Source: Duganella sp. Root336D2 | GTDB lineage: Bacteria; Pseudomonadota; Gammaproteobacteria; Burkholderiales; Burkholderiaceae_D | Direction: 5' to 3' | NCBI RefSeq assembly: GCF_001425005.1 | Contig: NZ_LMDB01000036.1 | Location: 186,001-250,000, forward strand | Length of the DNA stretch: 64,000 bases | Translations under genes and position numbers: made by a program | Notes under the pieces: generated by a model | Seen by the model: only the letters and a program-made list of their open reading frames with translations | Databases searched by the model: none | Told to the model about the DNA's origin: nothing | Shown here: piece after piece, positions 32,375-41,168 of the stretch | How positions within the stretch are numbered: position 1 is the first letter of the stretch | How the letters are laid out: each line of letters starts with the position of its first letter

Positions 32375-33253
32375 ATGCATGGTTTCCGTCCCGACCTGGC
32401 GCGCTGGCGCCAGCTCCCATCGCCTGCCTGGCTGGCGCGCCTGCTCGATGGCGCGCCCGTGCTGGGGGCGCCTGGCGGGGCATGGGGCCTGTTCGAGGTA
32501 GGCTGCGACAGCCTGGCCGACTACCAGTCCGGCCATATTCCCGGCGCCGCTTACATCGACACCAACCGCCTCGAACGGCAGCCATTGTGGAACAAGGTAT
32601 CCAATGATGCCTTGCTGGCGCTCCTGCTGGAAAACGGCATCCGCCACGACACCACCGTCATCCTGTACGGCCGCAGTTCGCTGGCCGCCGCCCGCGCCGC
32701 CCATCTCATGCTGTATGCCGGCGTAGCCGATGTGCGCCTGCTCGATGGCGGCTTCGATGGCTGGCTGCGCGCCGGTCACGCGCTGGAGCAGGGTGCCGGC
32801 CCGTTGCCGCAGGCCGCCGCCAGTTTTGGCGCCGTCTTCCCGGCGCGCCCCGACTTCCTGATCGACACCGCCCAGGCGCGCGAACTGCTGCAGCAGCCGG
32901 ATGGCGCCCTGGTCAGTATCCGCACCTGGCAAGAGCACGTCGGCGCCACTTCCGGCTACAGCTATATCGATGCGCGCGGCGACATCCCCGGCGCACGCTG
33001 GGGCCGCGCCGGCAACGATGGCGATGTGCACAGCATGAGCGAATACCAGCACGCTGACGGAACGATGAAACCTTCGGCGGAAATCAGTGCGCTATGGCGG
33101 CAGGCGGGAATTGAGCCATGCCAGCGCACCGCTTTCTACTGCGGTACCGGCTGGCGGGCTTCGCTGGCATTCTTCTATGCCTGGCTGATGGACTGGGAGC
33201 GCATCAGCGTCTACGACGGCGGCTGGTGCGAGTGGAGCCGGGTCAATCCTTGA
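32375..33253 (+). CDS. Sulfurtransferase with two rhodanese domains
   Basis: The 292-residue protein has two tandem rhodanese domains. The first (about 30-135) has SGHIPGAAYID and an inactive loop with Ser in place of Cys (YGRSSLAAARAA). The second (about 160-285) has the catalytic cysteine in FYCGTGWRASLAFFYAW. The six-residue loop CGTGWR differs from both thiosulfate rhodanese (CRKGVT) and mercaptopyruvate sulfurtransferase (CGSGVT), so the donor is unclear. It sits 24 bp after the M16 gene and 37 bp before the P450 gene on the same strand. Confidence 0.87.
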   Translation: MHGFRPDLARWRQLPSPAWLARLLDGAPVLGAPGGAWGLFEVGCDSLADYQSGHIPGAAYIDTNRLERQPLWNKVSNDALLALLLENGIRHDTTVILYGRSSLAAARAAHLMLYAGVADVRLLDGGFDGWLRAGHALEQGAGPLPQAAASFGAVFPARPDFLIDTAQARELLQQPDGALVSIRTWQEHVGATSGYSYIDARGDIPGARWGRAGNDGDVHSMSEYQHADGTMKPSAEISALWRQAGIEPCQRTAFYCGTGWRASLAFFYAWLMDWERISVYDGGWCEWSRVNP

Positions 33254-33290
33254 CCGGCGCTCCGGGAGCGTTTTCTGAAGGAGGCGCAGC

Positions 33291-34664
33291 ATGGATCACC
33301 TGCCTGGTCCCGCCGGTTTGCCGCTGGTGGGGAATGTTGGAATCGATACTGCCCATTTCCACCAGAAACTGGAGCAGTGGGCGCGCGAGTATGGGCCGAT
33401 CTACCGCATGCGCCTGATGGAGCGGCGCTTCATCGTGACCAGCAGGCATGCCGATATTGCGCAGATCCTGCACGATCGCCCGGACCAGTGGCGGCGCTCG
33501 CGGCGCGTGGCCAGCATCCTTGAAGAAGCGGCGGCGGTGGGCGTGTTCGCGGCCGAGGGCGAGGAATGGCGCCGCCAGCGCAAGCTGGTCATGCATGCCT
33601 TGACGCCGGAAGTCATCAATCGCTTCCATCCCAGGCTTGCGGCCATGTCCGAACGTTTGCGCCTGCGCTGGCTGGCAGCGGCGGAAACCGGGCAGCCGCA
33701 ACGCCTGCTGCGCGACCTGAAGGCATTTGCCCTCGATGTCGCGATCGGCATGGCCATGGGCCAGGACCAGGACATGGTCCGGAACGAGGACAATCCGCTG
33801 CAGCAGGATATCGAATTCGTGTTTACCCAGGTGGCGCGGCGCCTGGTAGCGCCGATCGCCTATTGGCGCACCATCAAGCTGCCTGCCGATCATGCCACCG
33901 AGGCCGCCGGCCTGCGCATACGCGCTGCGGTGGACGGCTTCGTTGCCGGCGCGCGGGCCCGCATGGCAGCCAATCCGGCGCTGTACGACAAGCCGGGCAA
34001 CCTGCTGGAAGCCATGCTGGCGGCGGCGGACATCCCCGGTTCCGGCATCAGCGACGAGACGGTGCGGGCGAATGCCATCATCATGGTGTTTGCCGGCGAG
34101 GACACCACAGCCAACACCGTCGCCTGGCTGCTCTACCTGTTGTCGCGCAACCCGCAAGCTGCCGCGCGCCTGGCCGAGGAGGCCGATGCTGCGGCAAGTT
34201 CGGCGCAAATGCCTTACCTGGACGCCTGCGTCCAGGAATCCATGCGCCTCAAGCCCGTAGCACCGATCCTGGGCGCGGAGGCGGTGCAGGACGTGGCGCT
34301 GGATGGCGTGCAGGTGCCGGCGGGCACCGTGGCCTTCATGCTGGTGCGCCATTCGTTCGAACGCGAAGTGCCGCTGGCCGATGGGGCCGAGTTCCGGCCC
34401 GAACGCTGGCTCGATCCCGCCATGAAGGAAAAATTGGACGACCCCGCCCGCAGGATGGTGCCGTTTGGCGGCGGCCCGCGTTTCTGCCCGGGCCGCTATC
34501 TGGCCATGAGCGAGATCCGGGTCCTGCTGTCCATGGTGGCGCGCAACTTCACGATCGAGGCCGTGCCCGGCGCGCCGCCGGTGGAGGAGGTGTTCACCGT
34601 GACCATGACGCCAAGCGCATTGCCTGTGCTTTTGCGGCCCTGTTCTTCAGCATGGACAAGATGA
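33291..34664 (+). CDS. Cytochrome P450
   Basis: The 457-residue soluble P450 has a strong ribosome site (GAAGGAGG). Key motifs are the proline-rich start LPGPAGLPLVGN, the I-helix oxygen-activation motif FAGEDTTANT, the K-helix E-x-x-R (QESMRLKPVAP), FRPERWLD and the heme loop FGGGPRFCPGR with the axial ligand C399. There is no fused reductase, and no ferredoxin or reductase gene is in the window, so redox partners must be elsewhere. The substrate is unknown. The last few residues (PCSSAWTR) are not family-like and may be a slightly shifted tail. Confidence 0.93.
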   Translation: MDHLPGPAGLPLVGNVGIDTAHFHQKLEQWAREYGPIYRMRLMERRFIVTSRHADIAQILHDRPDQWRRSRRVASILEEAAAVGVFAAEGEEWRRQRKLVMHALTPEVINRFHPRLAAMSERLRLRWLAAAETGQPQRLLRDLKAFALDVAIGMAMGQDQDMVRNEDNPLQQDIEFVFTQVARRLVAPIAYWRTIKLPADHATEAAGLRIRAAVDGFVAGARARMAANPALYDKPGNLLEAMLAAADIPGSGISDETVRANAIIMVFAGEDTTANTVAWLLYLLSRNPQAAARLAEEADAAASSAQMPYLDACVQESMRLKPVAPILGAEAVQDVALDGVQVPAGTVAFMLVRHSFEREVPLADGAEFRPERWLDPAMKEKLDDPARRMVPFGGGPRFCPGRYLAMSEIRVLLSMVARNFTIEAVPGAPPVEEVFTVTMTPSALPVLLRPCSSAWTR

Positions 34665-34788
34665 TCGGCAAGGACTTCGAACAGGGGCTGGCGCAGCTGA
34701 AGGCGGCTGCGGAAAAATGACGGCAACAGGAAAGTGCAAATAGCGCAACAGGGCTATACTGAGCCTAAACACTCCGCCGGGGGCTGCC

Positions 34789-35211
34789 ATGAAACCGATC
34801 CTTTTGTTCGCCGCAGCCCTGCTGGCTGCCCAAAGTACGCTGGCTGGCCCCTTGCGCACCGACCACCCGATTGTCGGCACCTGGCGTTTCGAACTGCCTG
34901 ATGGCTCCTGTCACGAAATGTACCGTATCCGCGCCGACGGCTCGGCCCTGATCACCAGCGCTGCCGAGATAGCGGAAACCGAGTTCCAGATCGACGACCA
35001 GCCCGACGGCGATGGTTTTTACCACTCCAACGACAAGATCGTGAAAGACAACGGCAAGAAGGATTGCACCGGCGAGATTACCGAGGTCGGCCACATCATC
35101 CAGTCCTTCATCGTGTTCCATCCTTCGAACAATATGTTCCTGATGTGCCAGCGGCGCGACATGGGAAGCTGCATCGGCCCCTTTGTCCGCGTGCGCGGCA
35201 CTGAAATCTAG
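34789..35211 (+). CDS. Small secreted protein of unknown function
   Basis: The 140-residue protein has a signal peptide (KPILLFAAALLAAQSTLAG, cleavage near LAG-P). The mature part is a lipocalin-like or META-like small beta domain: HPIVGTWRFELPDGSCHEMYRIRADGSALITSA. Four cysteines probably pair as disulphides. I do not assign a family. A TATACT at 34755-34760 could be its -10. The stop overlaps the AraC gene stop in CTAG (35208-35211). Confidence 0.75.
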   Translation: MKPILLFAAALLAAQSTLAGPLRTDHPIVGTWRFELPDGSCHEMYRIRADGSALITSAAEIAETEFQIDDQPDGDGFYHSNDKIVKDNGKKDCTGEITEVGHIIQSFIVFHPSNNMFLMCQRRDMGSCIGPFVRVRGTEI

Positions 35212-36245
35212 CGCCCCGCCGTGCGCCACGCCCCCGGATTCATGCCCGACCATTCGCGGAAGGCATGGGTGAAAGCGCTTTGCTCCTGGTAGCCAAGCAG
35301 GAACGCAATATCGACCAGCGACAGGCCGGGCTGGCGCAAATAGTCGCGCGCAAGGGCAAAGCGCGCTTCGTCCAGCACCTGCTGGAAGCTGGAGCCGGCG
35401 TCCGACAGCTTGCGTTGCAGCGTGCGCGGCGCCAGTCCCAGGTCTTCCGCCACGCTGGCAACCCGCACCTGGCCCTGCGACAGCCGGCGCACGATGGCTT
35501 CATGCACCTGTGCCGCGATGCCGGCGTTAGCCGCTGCAGCGCGCTGCCTGAGGAGTTGTTCGGCATGCTGCTGCAGCACCGGATAAAGACTCACGTCCGC
35601 ATTTGGCACCGGCCATGCCAGCAGCGAAGCTTCGAACTGCGCCACATTGGACATCGCATTGAAACGGGGCAGGGCGCCGAACACGCGCATGTACTCGGCG
35701 TGGCCGGCCGGATCGCCGCCATCGTGCATCAGCGACAGTTCGGCCGGCGGCAGCGTGGCGCCTGCGAGCCAGTTGCCGAAGACGCGGATGCCGGCAAACA
35801 CGCTGTCGGCCAGGTGGCGGTGCTGCGCCGGGTAATTCGAATGCCAGGTGTAGTCGGCCAGGGCGCCATGGACTTGCAGCGTGGAGCGTCCCAGGTCGTG
35901 CGCCAGCTGTTCGTAGCGCATGGTCTGCTCAAAGGCCTGGCCGAAGTCGCGGCAGCTTAGCAGGACCAGTCCATACACCGTGTAGGTGCCCAGTTTGACG
36001 CGCTCGCCCACGTGCAGGCCGAAATGCGGATCGCCGGCCAGCCGGGCGGCAGTATCGAGCAGCTTCACATAGGTATCGGCCGGCAGGGCTTCCGGCAGCG
36101 GCTCCAGGGCGCCGGCGGGCAGTCCGGCGGCCTGCTCCAGCGCCTGCGCCGTCACCCCGCGCGCAGCCGCCGCCTCCAGCACAGGTTGCAGGTAGGAGCC
36201 CGCTACGCGAGCAGGCTTGGCATGATCGAACAATTCGGCTGGCAT
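35208..36245 (-). CDS. AraC-family transcriptional regulator (OruR/ArgR-like ligand domain)
   Basis: The 345-residue protein has an N-terminal arabinose-binding-like regulatory domain (about 15-200) of the kind seen in OruR and similar AraC proteins (VYGLVLLSCRDFGQAFEQTMRY). The C-terminal double helix-turn-helix (about 245-340) includes SVAEDLGLAPRTLQRKLSDAG and VDIAFLLGYQEQSAFTHAFREW. It is divergent, with a 68-bp gap, from the three-gene flavoprotein-GlpD-kinase operon and is the likely regulator of it. The ligand is unknown. Confidence 0.92.
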   Translation of the reverse strand: MPAELFDHAKPARVAGSYLQPVLEAAAARGVTAQALEQAAGLPAGALEPLPEALPADTYVKLLDTAARLAGDPHFGLHVGERVKLGTYTVYGLVLLSCRDFGQAFEQTMRYEQLAHDLGRSTLQVHGALADYTWHSNYPAQHRHLADSVFAGIRVFGNWLAGATLPPAELSLMHDGGDPAGHAEYMRVFGALPRFNAMSNVAQFEASLLAWPVPNADVSLYPVLQQHAEQLLRQRAAAANAGIAAQVHEAIVRRLSQGQVRVASVAEDLGLAPRTLQRKLSDAGSSFQQVLDEARFALARDYLRQPGLSLVDIAFLLGYQEQSAFTHAFREWSGMNPGAWRTAGR

Positions 36246-36313
36246 GAAAAAGCAAGACTGGCAGGTGGCGATGGATTAAAGTCTATTGAGCAAAGTATAA
36301 CAAGGGATTGCAC

Positions 36314-37921
36314 ATGAAACGATGGAACGGTTGGGGCGACGAGACGGTCGAGTATCCGCTGCATGATGATGCGCTGGCGTTCCTGGCCAGCCTGGTTGGC
36401 CAGGGCCGGGCGGTGCAGGATGCCAGTTTCGACGCCGCTTGCGCTTCGCTTGCCGGATCGCGCCTGCCGCCGCACCCCATGATCGATACGGCACCGGCTG
36501 TGCGCTTGCGCAATGCGCTTGGCCAAAGCCTGCCGGACTGGCTCAAGTTGCGCTACGGCCGCATTGGCAGCGCGCCGGATGGCGTGGCGTATCCGGAAAG
36601 CTCGCAGCAGGTGCGCGAGCTGATCGAGTACGCGCAGCAGCACGGCGTGTCGCTGATCCCGCAGGGCGGCGGTACCAGCGTGGCAGGCCACCTGACCGCG
36701 CCGGCCGGCGACAAGCCTGTACTGGCCGTGAACATGACGCGCATGGGCCGCCTGCACCATTTGGACAAGCAGTCGCAGCTCGCCACTTTCGGCGCCGGCG
36801 TGCTGGGGCCGGACCTGGAAGCGCAGTTGCGGGCGCACGGCTACATGCTGGGCCATTTCCCGCAATCGTTCGAATACTCCACGCTGGGCGGCTGGGTCGT
36901 TACCCGCTCTTCCGGCCAGCAATCCCTGCGCTATGGGCGCATCGAGCAGATGTTCGCCGGTGGCGTGGTGGAGACGCCGCAAGGGCGGCTGGACATCCAG
37001 ACGTTCCCGGCTTCGGCGGCCGGCACCGACCTGCGCGAACTCGTACTCGGTTCCGAAGGCCGCATGGGCATCCTGACCGAGGCCACCGTGCGCGTCAGCG
37101 CGGTGCCGGAATATGAAGCCTTCCACGCCGTTTTCTTCCCGGACTGGGAGCGCGCCGAAACAGCCGTGCGAGCGCTGGCACAGGCGCGCGGCGGCCTGTC
37201 GATGCTGCGCCTGTCGAATCCCCTGGAAACGGTGACCATGCTGGCGCTGGCCGGCCACAAGCGCCTGATTGGCCTGCTGGAAGGCTGGCTGAAGCTGCGC
37301 GGCTGCAGCGATGGCAAATGCATGCTGATGATCGGCGCCAGCGGCCCGCGGGCCCAGGCCCGCGCCGCCCTGCGCGGCGCCATCTCGACCTGCCGCGGCT
37401 TCGGCGGTGTGCACGTTGGGCGCCGCATGGGCGACAAATGGAAGGAAGGCCGCTTCCGCAACGTCTACCTGCGCAACGCCGCCTGGAAGCAGGGCTATGT
37501 GATCGACACGGTGGAGACGGCGGTCGACTGGCCGCGCGTGGCGGCGATGATGCGGGCGGTTGAAGCGGCAGCGACCGGTGCGCTGGGCGGCATGGGCGAG
37601 AAGGTCCATACCTACACCCACTTGTCGCACCTGTATGCCCAGGGCGCCAGCGTTTATACGACCTTCGTCTACCGCCTGGGCGGCGACTTTGAAACGGACA
37701 TGGCGCGCTGGCGTGCGCTCAAGCATGCGGTCAGCATGGCCATTGTCGACAATGGCGGCACCATCAGCCACCAGCACGGCGTGGGCAGCGACCACGCGCC
37801 ATACCTGACGGCGGAAAAGGGCGCCGCCGGCATCGCAGCCATGCAGGCGCTGTTCTCGCACTTCGACCCGCAAGGCATCATGAATCCCGGCAAGCTGCTG
37901 CCGGCGGGGCAGGCAGCATGA
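36314..37921 (+). CDS. FAD-binding oxidase/transferase, alkyl-DHAP-synthase-like
   Basis: The 535-residue flavoprotein of the vanillyl-alcohol-oxidase fold begins at an ATG with AAGGGA 6 bp upstream. The FAD-binding PCMH domain (about 95-270) has VAYPESSQQVRELIEYAQ, the dinucleotide loop PQGGGTSVAGH and TLGGWVVTRSSGQQSLRYG. That last motif is typical of alkyldihydroxyacetonephosphate synthase (AGPS) relatives. The C-terminal cap holds NGGTISHQHGVGSDHAPYL: AGPS has three consecutive His there, and here the middle one is Gln. It is coupled to glpD through ATGA. AGPS makes the ether bond of ether lipids, but this protein could instead oxidise a glycerol-derived substrate. Confidence 0.85.
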   Translation: MKRWNGWGDETVEYPLHDDALAFLASLVGQGRAVQDASFDAACASLAGSRLPPHPMIDTAPAVRLRNALGQSLPDWLKLRYGRIGSAPDGVAYPESSQQVRELIEYAQQHGVSLIPQGGGTSVAGHLTAPAGDKPVLAVNMTRMGRLHHLDKQSQLATFGAGVLGPDLEAQLRAHGYMLGHFPQSFEYSTLGGWVVTRSSGQQSLRYGRIEQMFAGGVVETPQGRLDIQTFPASAAGTDLRELVLGSEGRMGILTEATVRVSAVPEYEAFHAVFFPDWERAETAVRALAQARGGLSMLRLSNPLETVTMLALAGHKRLIGLLEGWLKLRGCSDGKCMLMIGASGPRAQARAALRGAISTCRGFGGVHVGRRMGDKWKEGRFRNVYLRNAAWKQGYVIDTVETAVDWPRVAAMMRAVEAAATGALGGMGEKVHTYTHLSHLYAQGASVYTTFVYRLGGDFETDMARWRALKHAVSMAIVDNGGTISHQHGVGSDHAPYLTAEKGAAGIAAMQALFSHFDPQGIMNPGKLLPAGQAA

Positions 37922-39537
37922 AGCCGGCTGCCGGCTACGCCGACGCAGGCGGCGCGCAGCACTGGATGCCGGGCGGCCGCGCGCAGGTGGCCGGCTTGCT
38001 GGCGCAGGAGTGGGACTTGCTGGTAATCGGCGGCGGCATCACCGGCGCCGGCATCCTGCTCGAAGCGGCGCGGCGCGGCCTGCGCGCCATGCTGGTGGAG
38101 CAGCGCGACTTCGCCTGGGGCACGTCGAGCCGCTCCTCCAAGCTGGTTCACGGCGGCTTGCGCTACCTGAAGGAAGGGCAGTTCGCGCTGACCCGTGAAT
38201 CGGTCCATGAACGCGATGCGCTGCTGCGCGATGCGCCGGGACTGGTCGAGCCGCTGGGCTTTGCCTTTGGCGATTATGCCGGGCGCAAGCCGGGCCGCCG
38301 CGCCTTCCTGCTTGGACTGGCAATCTACGACCGCATGGCCGGGCAGCGCGCGCGCCATTATTTCGGCGCGCAGGAGTTCCTGGCAATGGCGCCGCATATC
38401 CGCACCGAGGGCCTGCAAGGCGGCATCTGCTACCAGGACGCCAGGACCGACGACGCGCGCCTGGTCATGCGCGTGCTGCAGGAAGCGCAAGCGCATGGCG
38501 GCGTTGCCGTCAACTACTGCGCCGTGCAATCGTTGGCAGGGGCGGATGCAGGGCGCGTGCGCGGTGCGTTGGTGCGCTGCGCAGTGAGCGGCGAAACCCA
38601 CGAGGTCAGCGCCAGGCTGGTGGTGAACGCCACCGGCGCCTGGGCCGACCGCCTGCACGACAAACCCGCAGCGCGCCTGCGCCCATTGCGCGGCAGCCAC
38701 CTGGTGCTGCCGGCCTGGCGCCTTCCGCTGGCGCAGGCGATCAGCCTGATGCACCCGCACGACGGCCGCCCGGTATTCGCTTTCCCATGGGAAGGCGTCA
38801 CGATTGTCGGCACCACCGACGTCGACCACCGCACCGACCTGCAGCGCGAAGCTGCCATCACGCAGGAAGAAACCGATTACCTGATGGCCGCCCTGCACGA
38901 CCAGTTCCCACGGTTGGCAATCAGCGAAGCCGACGTGCTGGCCACTTACGCCGGGGTGCGCCCGGTGATCGACACCGGCAAGGCCGATCCCTCGAAGGAA
39001 GCCCGCGACCACGTGCTGTGGCAGCAGGACGGGCTGCTGACCGTTACCGGCGGCAAACTGACCACCTTCCGCGCCATCGCGCTCGACGTGCTGCGCCACG
39101 CGGTGCCGCAGCTGCCGCACTGGCAGCCGGACCTCGCGCCGCAGGCCATTTTTCCGGCCGCGGCCAGCGCCGCCAGGCCGCGGCATTTGTCGCCGGGCCA
39201 ATGCCGGCGCCTGCAGGGCCGCTACGGTGCGCAAGCCGACGCACTGGTCGCCGCCGCCCGGGAAGGCGAACTCGAAGAAATCCCCGGCACCGAAACGCTC
39301 TGGGCCCAGCTGCGCTGGGCCGCGCGCCACGAGTCCGTACAGCACCTGGAAGACCTGATGCTGCGCCGCAGCCGCCTCGGCATCCAGCTCTGCAACGGGG
39401 CAGCGGCGGTGCTGGGTCGCGTGCGCGCCATCTGCCAGCCGGAATTGGGCTGGGACGACCAGCGCTGGGCTGCCGAAGAAGCGGCATATCTGGCATTATG
39501 CCGATCGAACTACAGCCTGCCGAAAGCACGCGAATGA
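37918..39537 (+). CDS. glpD: FAD-dependent glycerol-3-phosphate dehydrogenase
   Basis: The 539-residue protein has an N-terminal FAD dinucleotide site (LLVIGGGITGAGILLEAARRG, about 34-54), then WGTSSRSSKLVHGGLRYL, typical of GlpD. VVNATGAWAD, FAFPWEGVTIVGTTDVDH and TVTGGKLTTFR are also present. It oxidises sn-glycerol-3-phosphate to dihydroxyacetone phosphate and passes electrons to quinone at the inner membrane. The first ~30 residues are an extension compared with E. coli GlpD. It is coupled on both sides by 4-bp overlaps (ATGA), so it is the middle gene of a tight operon rather than part of a glpFK cluster. Confidence 0.92.
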   Translation: MKPAAGYADAGGAQHWMPGGRAQVAGLLAQEWDLLVIGGGITGAGILLEAARRGLRAMLVEQRDFAWGTSSRSSKLVHGGLRYLKEGQFALTRESVHERDALLRDAPGLVEPLGFAFGDYAGRKPGRRAFLLGLAIYDRMAGQRARHYFGAQEFLAMAPHIRTEGLQGGICYQDARTDDARLVMRVLQEAQAHGGVAVNYCAVQSLAGADAGRVRGALVRCAVSGETHEVSARLVVNATGAWADRLHDKPAARLRPLRGSHLVLPAWRLPLAQAISLMHPHDGRPVFAFPWEGVTIVGTTDVDHRTDLQREAAITQEETDYLMAALHDQFPRLAISEADVLATYAGVRPVIDTGKADPSKEARDHVLWQQDGLLTVTGGKLTTFRAIALDVLRHAVPQLPHWQPDLAPQAIFPAAASAARPRHLSPGQCRRLQGRYGAQADALVAAAREGELEEIPGTETLWAQLRWAARHESVQHLEDLMLRRSRLGIQLCNGAAAVLGRVRAICQPELGWDDQRWAAEEAAYLALCRSNYSLPKARE

Positions 39538-41096
39538 GCAAATACCTCCTTTCCATCGACAATGGCACGCAAAGCGTGCGCGCGCTGCTGTTCGACCTGC
39601 AGGGCAACCTGGTCGCCAAGACGCAGGTGCACCTGCAGCCGGCCTACTACTCCGAACAACCCGGCTGGGCCGAGCACAAGGCCGAAAGCTACTGGGACGC
39701 CGTGTGCGCCGCTTGCCAGCGGCTGTGGACCGTGACCGACATCCCGCGCAGCGCCATCGCCGGCGTCGCCGTCACCACCCAGCGCGGCACCGTGGTCGCC
39801 GTCGACAGCGACGGCAAACCGCTGCGCGCGGCAATCACCTGGCTGGACCAGCGACGCACCGAGCAAGTGCCGCCAATCGGCCCATTGTGGACGGCTGCCT
39901 TCAAGCTGGCCGGCGTGGACGGCACCATCGACTACTTCCGCCGCGAAGCGGAGGTCAACTGGATCAAGGCCCACCAGCCCGGCCTGTGGGAGCGCACACA
40001 CAAATTCCTGCTCCTTTCGGGCTACCTGAATCACTGCCTGAGCGGCCGCTTCGCCGACTCCATCGGCTCGCAGGTCGCCTACATGCCGTTCGACTACAAG
40101 CGCCACGCCTGGGCCGGCGCGCGCGACTGGAAATGGCAGGCGCTGGCCGTGCGCCCGGACCAACTGCCCGAGCTGCTGCAGCCGGGCGAAGTGATCGGGG
40201 CAATCAGCGCATCGGCTTGCGCCGCCACCGGCATTCCGCAAGGCGTGCCGCTGGTCGCCGCCGCCGCCGACAAAGCCTGCGAAGTGATCGGCGCCGGCGG
40301 GTTGGAACCGCATATCGGATGCCTCAGTTACGGCACCACCGCCACCATCAACACCACCACCAGCAAGTACCTCGAAGTCACGCCCTTCATCCCGCCATAC
40401 CCGGCAGCGATTCCCGGCGCCTACAGCACCGAAGTGCAGATCTTCCGCGGCTACTGGATGGTCAACTGGTTCAAGGAGCAGTTCGGCCATCTCGAGCAAT
40501 CGGCCGCGGTGGAGCAGGGCATGCCGCCGGAAGCGCTGTTCGACCGCCTGGTGAACGAAGTGCCGCCCGGCTCGATGGGATTGATGCTGCAACCGTACTG
40601 GAGCCCCGGCATCAAGGTGCCCGGACCGGAAGCGAAAGGCGCGATGATCGGTTTCGGCGACGTGCACACTCGCGCCCACATGTACCGCGCCATCCTCGAA
40701 GGCCTGGCGTACGCCCTGCGCGAAGGCCGCGAGCGCATAGAAAAGCGCAGCGGCACCAGGATCACGGAATTGCGCGTAGCCGGCGGCGGCTCGCAAAGCG
40801 ACGCCGCCATGCAGCTCACCGCAGACATTTTCGGCCTGCCCGCAGCGCGTGCCCACGTCTACGAGACCAGCGGCCTTGGCGCCGCCATTGCCATCGCAGC
40901 GGGCCTCGGGTTGCACCAGGACTTCCACAGCGCCATCAACGCCATGACGCGCAAAGGCCGCGTCTTCCAGCCCGACCCCGCCCACCGCAAAACCTACGAC
41001 CAGCTCTACCACCGCGTCTACCTGAAGATGTACAAACGCCTGCAGCCCATGTACGCAGAAATCGCCGCAATCACCGGCTACCCCGAGAAGCTATAA
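39534..41096 (+). CDS. FGGY-family carbohydrate kinase
   Basis: The 520-residue sugar/polyol kinase starts at the ATG overlapping the glpD stop. Domain 1 has YLLSIDNGTQSVRALLFD (phosphate-binding loop) and VAVTTQRGTVVAVD. Domain 2 has the ATP-binding GCLSYGTTATINTTTS and ELRVAGGGSQSDAAMQLTADIFG. The sequence differs from glycerol kinase (GlpK normally has DQGTTSSRA), so the substrate may be a polyol or glycerol derivative rather than glycerol. With the neighbouring dehydrogenase a kinase-then-oxidase route is likely. A palindromic repeat follows 5 bp after the stop. Confidence 0.9.
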   Translation: MSKYLLSIDNGTQSVRALLFDLQGNLVAKTQVHLQPAYYSEQPGWAEHKAESYWDAVCAACQRLWTVTDIPRSAIAGVAVTTQRGTVVAVDSDGKPLRAAITWLDQRRTEQVPPIGPLWTAAFKLAGVDGTIDYFRREAEVNWIKAHQPGLWERTHKFLLLSGYLNHCLSGRFADSIGSQVAYMPFDYKRHAWAGARDWKWQALAVRPDQLPELLQPGEVIGAISASACAATGIPQGVPLVAAAADKACEVIGAGGLEPHIGCLSYGTTATINTTTSKYLEVTPFIPPYPAAIPGAYSTEVQIFRGYWMVNWFKEQFGHLEQSAAVEQGMPPEALFDRLVNEVPPGSMGLMLQPYWSPGIKVPGPEAKGAMIGFGDVHTRAHMYRAILEGLAYALREGRERIEKRSGTRITELRVAGGGSQSDAAMQLTADIFGLPAARAHVYETSGLGAAIAIAAGLGLHQDFHSAINAMTRKGRVFQPDPAHRKTYDQLYHRVYLKMYKRLQPMYAEIAAITGYPEKL

Positions 41097-41101
41097 AGGA
41101 A

Positions 41102-41164
41102 AAAGTCGGGGTCAGGCCTGGCAATCCGCCAAAATGGCGGATTGCCAGGCCTGACCCCGACTTT
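41102..41164. repeat. Perfect 30-bp-arm palindrome (REP-like)
   Basis: Two 30-bp arms (41102-41131 and 41135-41164) are exact reverse complements around AAA. The core GTCGGGGTCAGG is the same as at 5713-5761; this copy is longer and adds CAATCCGCCA to the inner end. It sits between the convergent kinase gene (stop at 41096) and the GGDEF gene (stop at 41169), so it can act as a two-way terminator. Confidence 0.9.
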
Positions 41165-41168
41165 CAAA

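Noticed and set aside
30513..32585. A 690-codon minus-strand open frame under the M16 protease
   Set aside because: The M16 gene has a full signal peptide and zinc motif on the other strand; this frame shows only shadow composition.
34652..34720. A 22-codon frame overlapping the end of the P450 gene (MDKMIGKDFEQGLAQLKAAAEK is 22 residues, so only its ends MDKMIG and KAAAEK are cited)
   Set aside because: Too short, and there is no ribosome site at a proper distance. It could hint at a frameshifted P450 tail, but the evidence is thin.
36296..36301. TATAAC as a -10 for the flavoprotein operon
   Set aside because: Transcription from it would start at or after the AAGGGA ribosome site, so it cannot serve the ATG at 36314 well.
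38787..39533. An upstream extension of the FGGY kinase frame
   Set aside because: The kinase family starts exactly at the ATG at 39534, which overlaps the glpD stop; the extension is glpD in another frame.
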